Of a DNA stretch of 64,000 bases, positions 41,172 through 49,473 are shown one piece after another (the first letter of the stretch is position 1; each line of letters begins with the position of its first letter). The notes below the pieces were generated by a model that ran no database searches, was not told where the DNA came from, and worked only from the letters and a program-made list of their open reading frames with translations. Where the stretch lies: the NCBI GenBank assembly GCA_026391835.1, contig JAPLDF010000030.1:30360-94359 (forward strand). The letters are read 5' to 3'. Position numbers and translations under genes: made by a program. Origin of the DNA: Bacteroidota bacterium. Lineage in GTDB: Bacteria; Bacteroidota; Bacteroidia; Bacteroidales; FEN-979.

Positions 41172-44077
41172 AAACCGGCGACAAGGCAATCCTGCTGATT
41201 ACGCACCACCGCCAGTTTGGGGCAATGATCGCCCCATGGGAGGCTGAAAGGGAGGCGGCAGGCTGGTTTGTGCTCCAGAGCCGCCTGAACTGGCCGGTAA
41301 GTGAAGATGGAATGACCGAAGAGCAGCAGGTGCTTAACGGGATTATCTCCCTTTCCCAATCATTTTCCGACGCGGAAATTCACCGGCAGTTTGCCCGGAA
41401 AAGTATTTCCATGAAGGACTTCCTGAAAGGAGTTCCGGAAGAATTGCTGCTGTTGCAAATCCGTCCGTTTATCGACCGGCAGATGGATAAAATCCTCAGG
41501 ATTGCTGTTCAGCACGATATTCCGATATTTGAACATGAAGATTCACCAAGGGTTTACTTTAAAAATCGTTTGCTGGCCACACATGATCCGGCCGAGCCCT
41601 GGTTTTGTTTTACCAAAACCACGGCAGGATCAAACTATGTGCTTGAACTTATTCAGCAGGAAAAAAAGATCGTGTTGAAATCGCCCGGCAACAAAATCAT
41701 CTGCCGGAACCCCTGCTGGTTCATGGCCGAAAACCGGTTGCTTCATTTTCCTGATGGGTTTGATGGCAAAAAGATTGAACCTTTCCTGGCCAGGGAGGCC
41801 ATCCTGATCCCGGCCTCAGCCGAAAAAAAATATTTTGAAACCTTCATCCTTAAAACCCTGAAAACCGGCCAGGTAAAAGCAACAGGCTTCAAGGTACAGG
41901 CGCTCAATCCCGATCGCCGCATTGAACTGTCGGCCGAATCGGACTGGCAGGGCAAGGCGGTGCTTGTGATCTGGTTTCGCTATGGCGAAAAGCGGATCAT
42001 GGCCGGAAAGTCGCAAAAAGTCTTTATTGACCTGAAGATGGATGACGACGAGGTCGTGTTCTATAAAACGGAACGTGATCCGGCCTGGGAAGCAGCGATG
42101 ATCTCCGGGTGCCAGTCGGCCGGACTGACGATGTTCAACGGCAGCATCCTGTGCCTGCCTGCTGTTTCGGGAGGAGCCGGTGCCGACATGTACCGGCTTG
42201 TGGAGTGGCTGAATGTAAATTCGGAGAATTTCAGGGAAAAAGGGATCGTAATTTCCACCGACCGTGCACCGGTCAACTTTTTTACAGGAACAGTTTCCGC
42301 CGAAATCAGGGTTGAACCAGGGGCAGACTGGTTCGACGTAAAGGCTTCGGTGTATTTCGGCGGCCTTGAAGTTCCTTTTGTCCGGCTCCGCCAATATCTC
42401 CTTGACGGGATTCGTGAATTCCCGCTGCCCGGGGGCGAGACGGTGGTCCTTCCGTGGGAATGGTTCACCCGGTATGGCGATTTGAACTACTTTTCAGTGG
42501 TTGTCGACGATCATCTTAGGCTGCCGCTGCATCATGTCCAGATCATCAGGGATCTTGACCTGCCCCAAAACGAACCTCTTTCAGAACGGTTGCGGCAACT
42601 CGATCCCGCGCAGGCAATGCCGGCAAATGTTCCGGAAACGCTGCATGCTGTTTTACGGCCATACCAGGAAGAGGGATTGCAATGGCTTAAGTTTTTACAC
42701 GAACACAGGTTTGGTGGCATCCTGGCCGACGATATGGGGCTTGGCAAGACCATCCAGGCGCTTGCCCTGCTGCTCTCCTGCAACGCCTCCCCCCATGCAA
42801 CCTCCCTGATCATCATGCCGGCGTCGTTGATCCACAACTGGCGGAACGAGATCCGGCGATTTGCCCCCTCGCTCAGTGTGTGGGAACATAGTGGGATGCA
42901 GCGACGGACCTCTGCCGGCTTTTTCGGGTCCACGGATGTGATCATAACCACCTATGGCACGCTTCGCAACGACCTCGCGCTCTTTATGCGGTACCAGTTT
43001 CATTACATCATTCTCGACGAGAGCCAGGTGATCAAAAACCCATCAGCCCTGATCAGCAGGGCGGTCTGCCAGCTGAAATCCGAACACCGCCTGGTACTCA
43101 CCGGCACCCCGATTGAGAACTCGCTGACCGATCTCTGGTCTCAGCTGGAATTCCTCAACCCGGGAATGCTCGGAACTTTGCCCAGGTTCCAGAAAAGGTA
43201 TGTCTCGAAATGGTCTCCGCCGGTTCCCGGCAAGGGTGAACTCCATCTGTCGGCAGAAAAACAGGAACAGGAGATGTCAAACCTGGTTTCTGATCACCTG
43301 AAACAGCTGGTTGCTCCATTTATCCTGCGCCGCACCAAGAAAGAAGCTGAACCGGACCTGCCGCCACTGACCATCAAAGAACTGTATTGCGAGATGACCG
43401 AAAGCCAGCGTTCGCGGTATGAGCAGGAAAAATCGGCAGTGAGAAATGAAGTTTTGGAGCAGATCGAATCCGGTATCTCCTCGTCAACTTCGCTGGTGGT
43501 GTTGAAAGCACTGATCAGGTTAAGGCAGATGGCCAACCATCCTGCATTGGCCGATCCGGAGTACAGGGCTGACAGCGGGAAATTTGATGAGATCATCCGG
43601 GTCGCCCTGACACTGCGCGAGGAGGGGCATAAAACGCTGGTGTTCTCCTCATTTGTCAAACATCTGCAACTGGTCGCCACACATCTAAGCCTTGCAGGGG
43701 TTCCCTTTTCAATGCTCACCGGCGCAACCACAAACCGTGAAATGGTCGTAAGGAAATTCCAGGAAGATCCGGATCAGCAGTTTTTCCTGATCTCACTCAA
43801 GGCCGGTGGCACAGGCCTTAATCTTACCGAAGCAGGCTATGTGATGATGCTCGATCCCTGGTGGAACCCCGCTGCGGAGATGCAGGCCATCAACCGCGCC
43901 CACCGGATCGGGCAGGACAAAAAGGTTATCGCTTACAAATTTATCACTTCAGGAACTATCGAGGAAAAGATGCTGATCCTTCAGCAACGCAAACAGGTCC
44001 TCTCCGACACATTCCTCCCATCCGGCAACCCGCTGAAGGATCTTTCACGTGAAGAACTGTCGGAATTATTCGGCTGA
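41159..44077 (+). CDS. SNF2/RapA-like DNA-dependent ATPase
   Basis: Cytoplasmic SWI2/SNF2-type ATPase of 972 residues that moves on double-stranded DNA or nucleic-acid-protein complexes. The N-terminal 470 residues are a bacterial-specific region of unknown fold. The helicase core begins near 500: motif I DDMGLGKT (about 525-532), Ia LIIMPASLIHNW, II LDESQ (DESQ instead of DEAQ/DEAH), III LVLTGTPIENSLTDLW, then the C-terminal RecA fold with KTLVFSSFVKHLQ, V LISLKAGGTGLNLTEAG and VI INRAHRIGQDKKV. Bacterial relatives help recycle RNA polymerase or repair DNA. It overlaps DUF2177 (13 bases) and, convergently, the GNAT gene (12 bases). Confidence 0.94.
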   Translation: MDGLKTGDKAILLITHHRQFGAMIAPWEAEREAAGWFVLQSRLNWPVSEDGMTEEQQVLNGIISLSQSFSDAEIHRQFARKSISMKDFLKGVPEELLLLQIRPFIDRQMDKILRIAVQHDIPIFEHEDSPRVYFKNRLLATHDPAEPWFCFTKTTAGSNYVLELIQQEKKIVLKSPGNKIICRNPCWFMAENRLLHFPDGFDGKKIEPFLAREAILIPASAEKKYFETFILKTLKTGQVKATGFKVQALNPDRRIELSAESDWQGKAVLVIWFRYGEKRIMAGKSQKVFIDLKMDDDEVVFYKTERDPAWEAAMISGCQSAGLTMFNGSILCLPAVSGGAGADMYRLVEWLNVNSENFREKGIVISTDRAPVNFFTGTVSAEIRVEPGADWFDVKASVYFGGLEVPFVRLRQYLLDGIREFPLPGGETVVLPWEWFTRYGDLNYFSVVVDDHLRLPLHHVQIIRDLDLPQNEPLSERLRQLDPAQAMPANVPETLHAVLRPYQEEGLQWLKFLHEHRFGGILADDMGLGKTIQALALLLSCNASPHATSLIIMPASLIHNWRNEIRRFAPSLSVWEHSGMQRRTSAGFFGSTDVIITTYGTLRNDLALFMRYQFHYIILDESQVIKNPSALISRAVCQLKSEHRLVLTGTPIENSLTDLWSQLEFLNPGMLGTLPRFQKRYVSKWSPPVPGKGELHLSAEKQEQEMSNLVSDHLKQLVAPFILRRTKKEAEPDLPPLTIKELYCEMTESQRSRYEQEKSAVRNEVLEQIESGISSSTSLVVLKALIRLRQMANHPALADPEYRADSGKFDEIIRVALTLREEGHKTLVFSSFVKHLQLVATHLSLAGVPFSMLTGATTNREMVVRKFQEDPDQQFFLISLKAGGTGLNLTEAGYVMMLDPWWNPAAEMQAINRAHRIGQDKKVIAYKFITSGTIEEKMLILQQRKQVLSDTFLPSGNPLKDLSREELSELFG

Positions 44078-44500
44078 TCCGGCATACTTCATTAAAAAGT
44101 GCCCGATCCCTGCTTCTGTAAACATCTGCCCCTCCTTGACGAATCCGTTCCGTTCATAAAACGGCACCGCTTTCAGCTGTGAATGCAGATAGACCGATTT
44201 CCCGGATTCTGTGACATCCTTCAAAACCTCTTTCAGGATGACCTCGCCAATCCCGCGGTTCCTGAATTGCGGCAATACGGCAAACCGTTCCAGTTTGATC
44301 CCGTTGCCGGTCTCACGCCACCGGGCGGTGGCAACGGCTTTTTCGCCAAGAAAAAGCAGGTAATGACGGGCCTCTTCCTCGTGGTCATACTCCAGGGCCG
44401 CATCCACACCCTGTTCCTCCACGAATACCGATCTCCTGATCGCAAAGGCTTTTTCAGCCAGCTCTTTATCTTCGAATGTAAATCTCTTTACTGTAAACAT
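44066..44500 (-). CDS. GNAT-family N-acetyltransferase (ElaA/YjcF-like)
   Basis: Small acetyl-CoA-dependent acyltransferase of 144 residues. The family's N-terminal pattern AIRRSVFVEEQGV is present, as in ElaA/YjcF-type proteins, then the acetyl-CoA pyrophosphate loop LERFAVLPQFRNRGIGEVIL (Q/RxxGxG as RNRGIG) and the C-terminal VPFYERNGFVKEGQMFTEAG. Substrate unknown. Its 3' end overlaps the SNF2 gene on the other strand by 12 bases. It follows the PHP phosphatase by four bases and is probably co-transcribed with it. Confidence 0.92.
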   Translation of the reverse strand: MFTVKRFTFEDKELAEKAFAIRRSVFVEEQGVDAALEYDHEEEARHYLLFLGEKAVATARWRETGNGIKLERFAVLPQFRNRGIGEVILKEVLKDVTESGKSVYLHSQLKAVPFYERNGFVKEGQMFTEAGIGHFLMKYAGSAE

Positions 44501-44504
44501 AACA

Positions 44505-45359
44505 TCAGTTTTTTCCTTCTTTGCATTCCAATGAAAAACTTTGCCACCCCGATTGGGTGAAATTCATCACTTCCCTGAAGCCGGTGCTCATGAGCAACCC
44601 GGCAGTCTCATCGAACAACATGGAGATCTCGGCAGGTTTATGTGCATCGGAACTGATGATAACCGGGATTTTCATCGCATGGATTTTTTTCAGGATGTCC
44701 GGACCGGGGAAATGGGAGTATGACCGCTTTTTGTACAGGCCGCGTGTATTCACCTCGACAATAGTCCCCGATTGCCGCACCAGGTCAAGGGTTTCATCTA
44801 CAAGGGCTTCGTACCAGGATTCTGTTTCAGAGAAAAACCTTCCGTGGTTGTGCATCTTGATCTTGTCAAGATGGCCAACGATATCCGGTTTGCAGGTCGT
44901 CAGCATTTCATTGATCTGCCTGTAGTAGGCGGCAACGCCTTTTCTGATATCACCGCCAAACAAGGCATTCAATCCGTTGTCATATGTTGCGGGATCGGGC
45001 CCGTCGATGAACCATAAGTCGGGAGACTGACCATTCCTGACAAGGTGGACCGAACCGATGAGGTAGTCGAGCGGAAAATTTTCAAGGAAATGGGAAAACG
45101 GGTGGCCCATTCCGGGGATAAAATCGGCTTCCATGCCGAGAAAAATTTCGATTTGCGATGTGCGACGCAGCGAAAGAACCGTGTCGCAATATTCGCCGAC
45201 CCGGTTTTCCCGGAGTGCGAAGGTGTTTTCAAAAGGCAAAGGCGAATGGTCCGAAAAACCGAGGGAAGCCAGTCCCTGTGAAATTGCAGTTTCAATATAC
45301 TTCAGCGGGCTGTCGGAGCCGTCGCTGAAATTTGTGTGGGTATGGAGGTTTTGATACAT
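44505..45359 (-). CDS. PHP-family histidinol-phosphatase-like protein
   Basis: Metal-dependent phosphoesterase of the PHP fold. Motif 1 is NLHTHTNFSDGSDS (metal His), motif 2 SLGFSDHSPLPF, then MEADFIPG (Glu), IGSVHL, GHLDKIKMHNHG and ISSDAHKPAE, which together form the trinuclear metal site. In 284 residues it matches HisK-type histidinol phosphatases, the last-but-one step of histidine synthesis; other PHP phosphatases cannot be excluded because no his genes are nearby. First of a two-gene unit with the GNAT gene. Confidence 0.87.
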   Translation of the reverse strand: MYQNLHTHTNFSDGSDSPLKYIETAISQGLASLGFSDHSPLPFENTFALRENRVGEYCDTVLSLRRTSQIEIFLGMEADFIPGMGHPFSHFLENFPLDYLIGSVHLVRNGQSPDLWFIDGPDPATYDNGLNALFGGDIRKGVAAYYRQINEMLTTCKPDIVGHLDKIKMHNHGRFFSETESWYEALVDETLDLVRQSGTIVEVNTRGLYKKRSYSHFPGPDILKKIHAMKIPVIISSDAHKPAEISMLFDETAGLLMSTGFREVMNFTQSGWQSFSLECKEGKN

Positions 45360-45395
45360 GTGCGTAAAATCTTAGTTTTGGCCGCCCGTTTTTTA

Positions 45396-46628
45396 TCAGG
45401 TGGAAATGATCTTGTAAACCTTGTCGGCCTTACGCAGGAAAGTATCAATGGATACACTGCAACGTTCTCCCTTCACTGTTTTTTCAGCGGATTTGAGGTC
45501 AACATGGATTTCGGGCACCGTCAGTTCGATGGACCCGGTGGTCGGTCCCTGGATGTACACCCGGTCGCCGGGTTTAAGTTGACCCGACTCCATTTTAATC
45601 TCGGCAACCTTCAGCCTGGTAAAATAGTTGGTGATTTTACCGACATATTCTTTCGACTGTGTTGCAACCGATCCGTTCCCTTCAGCCCATTCACCCATTT
45701 TCCTGCCAAGGTAATAGCCATCCCAGAACCCACGGTTATAAACCGTTTTCAGTCGATCTGTCCATTGATCAACCTTTTCCCTTGAAAATGTCCCTTCGGT
45801 CACGGCATCTGCCGCTTCACGGTAACAGGAAACAACTGTTTTAACATATTCGGGGCTGCGTCCCCGGCCTTCGATTTTCAGGATTGAAACCCCGGCTTCG
45901 ATGATTTTATCCAGGAACCCGATGGTGCAAAGATCTTTAGGGGACATGATATATTCATTGTCGATCTCCAGTTCAATGCCTGTATCGCCATCCTGAACAT
46001 GGTAGGGTCGCCTGCAAAGCTGGTAACATGCACCCCGGTTTGCCGAAGCATTGTAATGATCGAGGCTCAGGTAACATTTTCCGGAAACAGCCATGCACAG
46101 AGCCCCGTGAGCGAAAATTTCGATCTGGACAGGGTTTCCTTCAGGGCCGGTTATTTTTTTCCGTCTGATGGCACGCGTGATGGAAGCAACCTGTTCCAGG
46201 GACAATTCCCGGGCCGTGACCATTACCCCGGCGACCTGCGACCAATACCTGACTGCTTCCAGGTTGGTGATGTTGGTCTGGGTCGACATGTGAACAGGCA
46301 TCTTTACCGATCGCGCATACTGGATCACGGCATGGTCAGAGGCAATGATCGCGGTGACTCCGTTTTTTTTAGCCGAATCAACCATCCGTTTCATCTCTTT
46401 CACCTCCTGGTCAAAGATGACTGTATTCATGGTGAGGTAAGTTTTCACATGATGCTTGCGGCAGATACGGGTAATCTTTACGAGGTCATGCAAGGTGAAA
46501 TTAACCGACGACCGGGCACGCATATTGAGGATCCCTACCCCGAAATATACGGAATCGGCCTTTGCCTCAATTGCGGCCGTCAGCGATTCCCAGGAACCTA
46601 CCGGGGCGGTAATTTCGATCTTTTGCAA
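45396..46628 (-). CDS. U32-family protein, tRNA hydroxylation (TrhP/RlhA) type
   Basis: U32 'peptidase' family protein. Members of this group (TrhP, RlhA) use prephenate to hydroxylate uridine or cytidine in tRNA or rRNA; a protease role is not well supported. N-terminal TIM-barrel-like region with EITAPVGSWESLTAAIEA, VYFGVGILNMRARS and MPVHMSTQTNITN; the family Cys cluster is SGKCYLSL ... ANRGACYQLCRRPY, and ILKIEGRGRSPEYVK follows. The last 90 residues form a beta-barrel (GKITNYFTRLKVAEIKMES). 410 residues. An exact TAnnTTTG lies 14 bases upstream of the start. Which RNA it modifies is not clear. Confidence 0.92.
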   Translation of the reverse strand: MQKIEITAPVGSWESLTAAIEAKADSVYFGVGILNMRARSSVNFTLHDLVKITRICRKHHVKTYLTMNTVIFDQEVKEMKRMVDSAKKNGVTAIIASDHAVIQYARSVKMPVHMSTQTNITNLEAVRYWSQVAGVMVTARELSLEQVASITRAIRRKKITGPEGNPVQIEIFAHGALCMAVSGKCYLSLDHYNASANRGACYQLCRRPYHVQDGDTGIELEIDNEYIMSPKDLCTIGFLDKIIEAGVSILKIEGRGRSPEYVKTVVSCYREAADAVTEGTFSREKVDQWTDRLKTVYNRGFWDGYYLGRKMGEWAEGNGSVATQSKEYVGKITNYFTRLKVAEIKMESGQLKPGDRVYIQGPTTGSIELTVPEIHVDLKSAEKTVKGERCSVSIDTFLRKADKVYKIIST

Positions 46629-46642
46629 TTGTTGAGTTTTTG

Positions 46643-46650
46643 CAAAGGTA
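46643..46650 (-). promoter_or_regulatory. -7 element TACCTTTG (minus strand)
   Basis: Reads TACCTTTG on the minus strand, 14 bases above the U32 start. The same decamer TACCTTTGCA precedes aspS at 51241-51250. Confidence 0.55.
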
Positions 46651-46672
46651 TGAATTGTCGGGAAACAAGCGG

Positions 46673-46696
46673 ACAGGCGGACAGGCGGACAGGCGG
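46673..46696. repeat. Octamer tandem repeat ACAGGCGG x3
   Basis: Three perfect copies, preceded by a one-mismatch copy (ACAAGCGG at 46665-46672), ending four bases from the pabA stop codon. Same octamer as at 1404-1427. Confidence 0.85.
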
Positions 46697-46700
46697 ACGG

Positions 46701-47294
46701 TCAGGTTTTGAGCCAGTTTCCGATCATTTGTTTTCCGGAAGGTGTCATGATTGATTCAGGATGGAACTGGACGCCGCAGATGGGGAGGGTTTTATGCGCC
46801 AGGGCCATGATCGTTCCATCACTGGTGGTTGCAAGGGTTTCGAGGCATCCCGGGAGTGTTTCAGCGTCAACTGCCCAGGAATGGTAGAGTCCCACATCGC
46901 ATTCGTCAGGAATCCCGGTAAAAACAGGATGGCCGGGACGTAAAACTTTTAATTTTCTTGGCTGACCGTGAACGACATCCGTGAGGTTAAGCAGGGACCC
47001 GCCAAAATGGATGGCGATGGCCTGCATTCCCAGGCAGACGCCAAAAACGGAAATTCTTTTCCCACCTTCATTCCACAATGATTCAACACTGTCCAAAATA
47101 TCGAACATGGCCGGCTGCTCACGAGGCAACCCGGGCCCGGGCGAGAAAATAACCTGGTCGTACTGCTGCAGGTCCCTGATATTTAAGTGTTCCGGGGTGA
47201 ATATTTTAAAGTTATCTTTGCCAATGCTGCGCAACAATTCAACAAGGTTCCAGGTGAATGAGTCGTGGTTGTCTAAAAGCAGTAGTGAAGACAT
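46701..47294 (-). CDS. pabA: Aminodeoxychorismate/anthranilate synthase glutamine amidotransferase
   Basis: Class I glutamine amidotransferase that supplies ammonia to the synthase subunit. The catalytic triad is visible: Cys87 (FGVCLGMQAIA), His178 and Glu180 (VQFHPESI). N-terminal LLLDNHDSFTWNLVELL and FSPGPGLP are standard. At 197 residues it is complete. It is transcribed divergently from pabB and pabC, so the three genes should make p-aminobenzoate for folate; the TrpG role cannot be excluded, but no trp genes are close. Confidence 0.93.
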   Translation of the reverse strand: MSSLLLLDNHDSFTWNLVELLRSIGKDNFKIFTPEHLNIRDLQQYDQVIFSPGPGLPREQPAMFDILDSVESLWNEGGKRISVFGVCLGMQAIAIHFGGSLLNLTDVVHGQPRKLKVLRPGHPVFTGIPDECDVGLYHSWAVDAETLPGCLETLATTSDGTIMALAHKTLPICGVQFHPESIMTPSGKQMIGNWLKT

Positions 47295-47300
47295 TTTTTA

Positions 47301-47328
47301 ATTACGAATTACGAATTACGAATTACGA
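47301..47328. repeat. Heptamer tandem repeat ATTACGA x4
   Basis: Four perfect ATTACGA units just upstream of the pabA start, then a degenerate TTTACGG. Related heptamers are at 25458-25523 and 51262-51289. Confidence 0.85.
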
Positions 47329-47381
47329 TTTACGGCAAACCTATGGAATTAATCAATGAGTAGCATGAAAAAACCAAAAAC

Positions 47382-47413
47382 CCGCCCGTCCGCTTGTCCG
47401 CCCGTCCGCCTGT
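47382..47413. repeat. Octamer tandem repeat CCGCCYGT x4
   Basis: Four units (CCGCCCGT, CCGCTTGT, CCGCCCGT, CCGCCTGT); the last is the exact complement of ACAGGCGG. It ends 14 bases before the pabB ATG. Confidence 0.8.
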
Positions 47414-47427
47414 CTACTTTCCAATAA

Positions 47428-48420
47428 ATGAATAACACTTCCCAAATATTCATCAAACGCACCGAAATCCTCGATAAAATTAATCATTTTTCATCGCGGA
47501 ATAAGGCTTTTTTATTTGCCATTGATTTTGACGGAGAATATGGTTTTGTTTTATCTCCTGAAGAGTCTGATATCAATGGATTAAGATATGATATAGGCGG
47601 AGTGAAAAACACCGGGGAATCTGCCAAAAATGAGCCATTTATATTCGGATTTGACGCGGTAAGTTTTGATACCTATAAAAACGCATTTGAAAAAGTTGTT
47701 TTACATCTGAAAAGAGGTGATACCTATCTGCTCAACCTGACGTTTCCGACACCACTCCGGGTAAATCTTTCCCTGGATCAGTTGTTTGACCAAAGCCGGG
47801 CGCCATTCAGGCTTTTTGTTCCGGGGTGTTTTGTTGTATTTTCTCCTGAAGTATTTGTACGAATAGCGGATTCACGCATTTCATGCTGCCCGATGAAAGG
47901 GACCATCGACGCAGCAATACCAGGCGCTGCACAACAACTGATGTCGGATGAGAAAGAACGCTATGAGCACAATACCATTGTTGACCTGATCCGCAACGAC
48001 CTGTCGATGGTTTCCACCCATGTTGAAGTTACCAGGTTTCGCTACATCGACAGGATAAACACCAACCGGGGGGACCTGTTGCAGGTGAGTTCGGAGATTT
48101 GCGGCGACCTGCCCCCGGATTACCGGCAGAGGCTGGGTGACATTTTGTTTACGTTACTCCCTGCGGGGTCCGTGACGGGTGCCCCGAAAGAAAAGACAGT
48201 TGAAATTATCAGGGCCGCTGAAACGTATAGCCGAGGTTTTTACACCGGGATATTCGGTTTTTTCGACGGGCATTCGCTGGTTTCATCAGTTTCGATCCGG
48301 TTTATCGAGGAGACCACCGGCGGGCTGGTGTTTAAAAGCGGCGGGGGCATTACGGCCCTGAGTGATGTGGAAAGTGAATACCAGGAGATGTTAAAAAAGA
48401 TTTATGTGCCTGTTGTTTGA
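47428..48420 (+). CDS. pabB: Aminodeoxychorismate synthase component I
   Basis: Chorismate-using enzyme that makes 4-amino-4-deoxychorismate with ammonia from PabA. 330 residues hold the chorismate-binding domain, the compact form common in Bacteroidota, with little N-terminal extension. Signatures: LKRGDTYLLNLTFPT, CCPMKGTIDAAIPG, EHNTIVDLIRNDLSMVS, PAGSVTGAPKEKTVEIIRAAE and FKSGGGITALSDVESEYQEM. It overlaps pabC by 17 bases and is divergent from pabA. The gap holds two repeat arrays and no exact TAnnTTTG. Confidence 0.95.
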   Translation: MNNTSQIFIKRTEILDKINHFSSRNKAFLFAIDFDGEYGFVLSPEESDINGLRYDIGGVKNTGESAKNEPFIFGFDAVSFDTYKNAFEKVVLHLKRGDTYLLNLTFPTPLRVNLSLDQLFDQSRAPFRLFVPGCFVVFSPEVFVRIADSRISCCPMKGTIDAAIPGAAQQLMSDEKERYEHNTIVDLIRNDLSMVSTHVEVTRFRYIDRINTNRGDLLQVSSEICGDLPPDYRQRLGDILFTLLPAGSVTGAPKEKTVEIIRAAETYSRGFYTGIFGFFDGHSLVSSVSIRFIEETTGGLVFKSGGGITALSDVESEYQEMLKKIYVPVV

Positions 48421-49012
48421 AACAGTTCGGGTGATTGATGGTGTGCCTCAGTATATCACCTGGCATGAGGAGCGCATGCGCCATGCAGGAAACGAACTTT
48501 GGGGGGGCGGCATTCCGTTCAGCCTGGGTGCGTGCATTAAGGTTCCGCCCGGGTTTTCAACCGGGGTTGTGCGGTGCAACGTCCTTTACGGTCCGGAAAT
48601 CGTAAAGGTGAGTTTTTCAACGTACACAAAACGGAGCATACGGTCACTGAAACTTGTTGAATGTCCCGAAATCGACTACCATCTGAAATACGCCAACCGG
48701 TCTGCACTTGAATCCCTTTTTACCCTTCGCGGATCAGCAGATGATATTGTCCTTGCCAGGAACGGGCTGATAACCGATACTTCCATTGCAAACCTTATTT
48801 TCTTTGACGGAAAAGAGTGGTCAACCCCGGCACATCCACTTTTAAAAGGTACCTGCAGAAACAGGCTTCTGTCAGAAGGCCGCCTGGTTGAACGTGATAT
48901 CCGCACGGAAGACCTTGTAAATTATACAGGGTGCAAGCTGATCAATGCCATGCGCCTCCCCGAAGAGGAGGATTTCATCCCGGTTTCAAAAATCAGTGCA
49001 GAGAATGCATAG
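48404..49012 (+). CDS. pabC: Aminodeoxychorismate lyase (class IV aminotransferase)
   Basis: PLP-dependent lyase that releases pyruvate from aminodeoxychorismate to give p-aminobenzoate. The class IV fold is seen at 202 residues, shorter than typical (about 270), with LFETVRVIDGVPQYITWHEERM, the PLP-Lys region YHLKYANRSALESLF (Lys in LKYANR), DIVLARNGLITDTSIANLIFFDG, and LLKGTCRNRLLSEG. The start is inside the last codons of pabB (17-base overlap), so the two are coupled. Confidence 0.92.
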   Translation: MCLLFETVRVIDGVPQYITWHEERMRHAGNELWGGGIPFSLGACIKVPPGFSTGVVRCNVLYGPEIVKVSFSTYTKRSIRSLKLVECPEIDYHLKYANRSALESLFTLRGSADDIVLARNGLITDTSIANLIFFDGKEWSTPAHPLLKGTCRNRLLSEGRLVERDIRTEDLVNYTGCKLINAMRLPEEEDFIPVSKISAENA

Positions 49013-49069
49013 GATTAGCATGGATATCCGAAAGGGTGACATGAATATAGCCGGTAAATCAAAAACCAC

Positions 49070-49077
49070 TATTTTTG
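49070..49077 (+). promoter_or_regulatory. -7 element TATTTTTG
   Basis: Exact TAnnTTTG match, 15 bases before the lipoprotein ATG at 49093. Confidence 0.45.
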
Positions 49078-49092
49078 TAAAAAAACAGATTT

Positions 49093-49470
49093 ATGAGAAT
49101 CAGGGCTTTCTTATATTTTATCCTCCTTGCAGGAATTTTGGGAACTTCAGGCTGTAACAGTGAAGACAAGGAGTTGAAAAAAGACACCGTTGAAATTGCC
49201 GCCGTCATGTGCAAAAGCCTTGAGGCCATGAAAAACCTGAAAAGTGCCGATCCTGCCGATTCGGCAATGGTGGGGAAATTGCAGGGCGATTATAAAAATA
49301 TCCAGGATGAGATGATGATCCTGTACCAGAAATTTAAGACAAAATATGGCGAAAAGGCCAGCAGCAAGGAGTTCAATGAAAAGTTCCGCAAATACCTGAA
49401 TGCAGCGATGCTCGATTGCAAAACGCTTTCAAAGGAGGACCGGGAGGCGTTTGAAAAGGGCTCGAAATAA
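49093..49470 (+). CDS. Small putative lipoprotein
   Basis: 125 residues with a lipoprotein signal peptide: hydrophobic stretch then lipobox GTSGC (lipidated Cys near residue 21). The mature part is helical and charged (KDTVEIAAVMCKSLEAMKNL, MMILYQKFKTKYGEKASSKEFNEKFRKYLNAAM), with two further cysteines. No family recognised. The promoter match and the codon pattern support a real gene. It ends three bases before the convergent aspS stop. Confidence 0.8.
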   Translation: MRIRAFLYFILLAGILGTSGCNSEDKELKKDTVEIAAVMCKSLEAMKNLKSADPADSAMVGKLQGDYKNIQDEMMILYQKFKTKYGEKASSKEFNEKFRKYLNAAMLDCKTLSKEDREAFEKGSK

Positions 49471-49473
49471 GAA

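Noticed and set aside
41816..42394. 192-codon minus-strand frame in the SNF2 gene
   Set aside because: Antisense shadow without recognisable domains, inside an intact 972-residue gene.
47428..48420. Anthranilate synthase (TrpE) instead of PabB
   Set aside because: The adjacent class IV lyase gene (pabC) and short length favour p-aminobenzoate synthesis; no trp genes are close.
49070..49470. Possibility that the small lipoprotein is spurious
   Set aside because: The lipobox, an upstream TAnnTTTG and a charged helical mature part make a real gene more likely.
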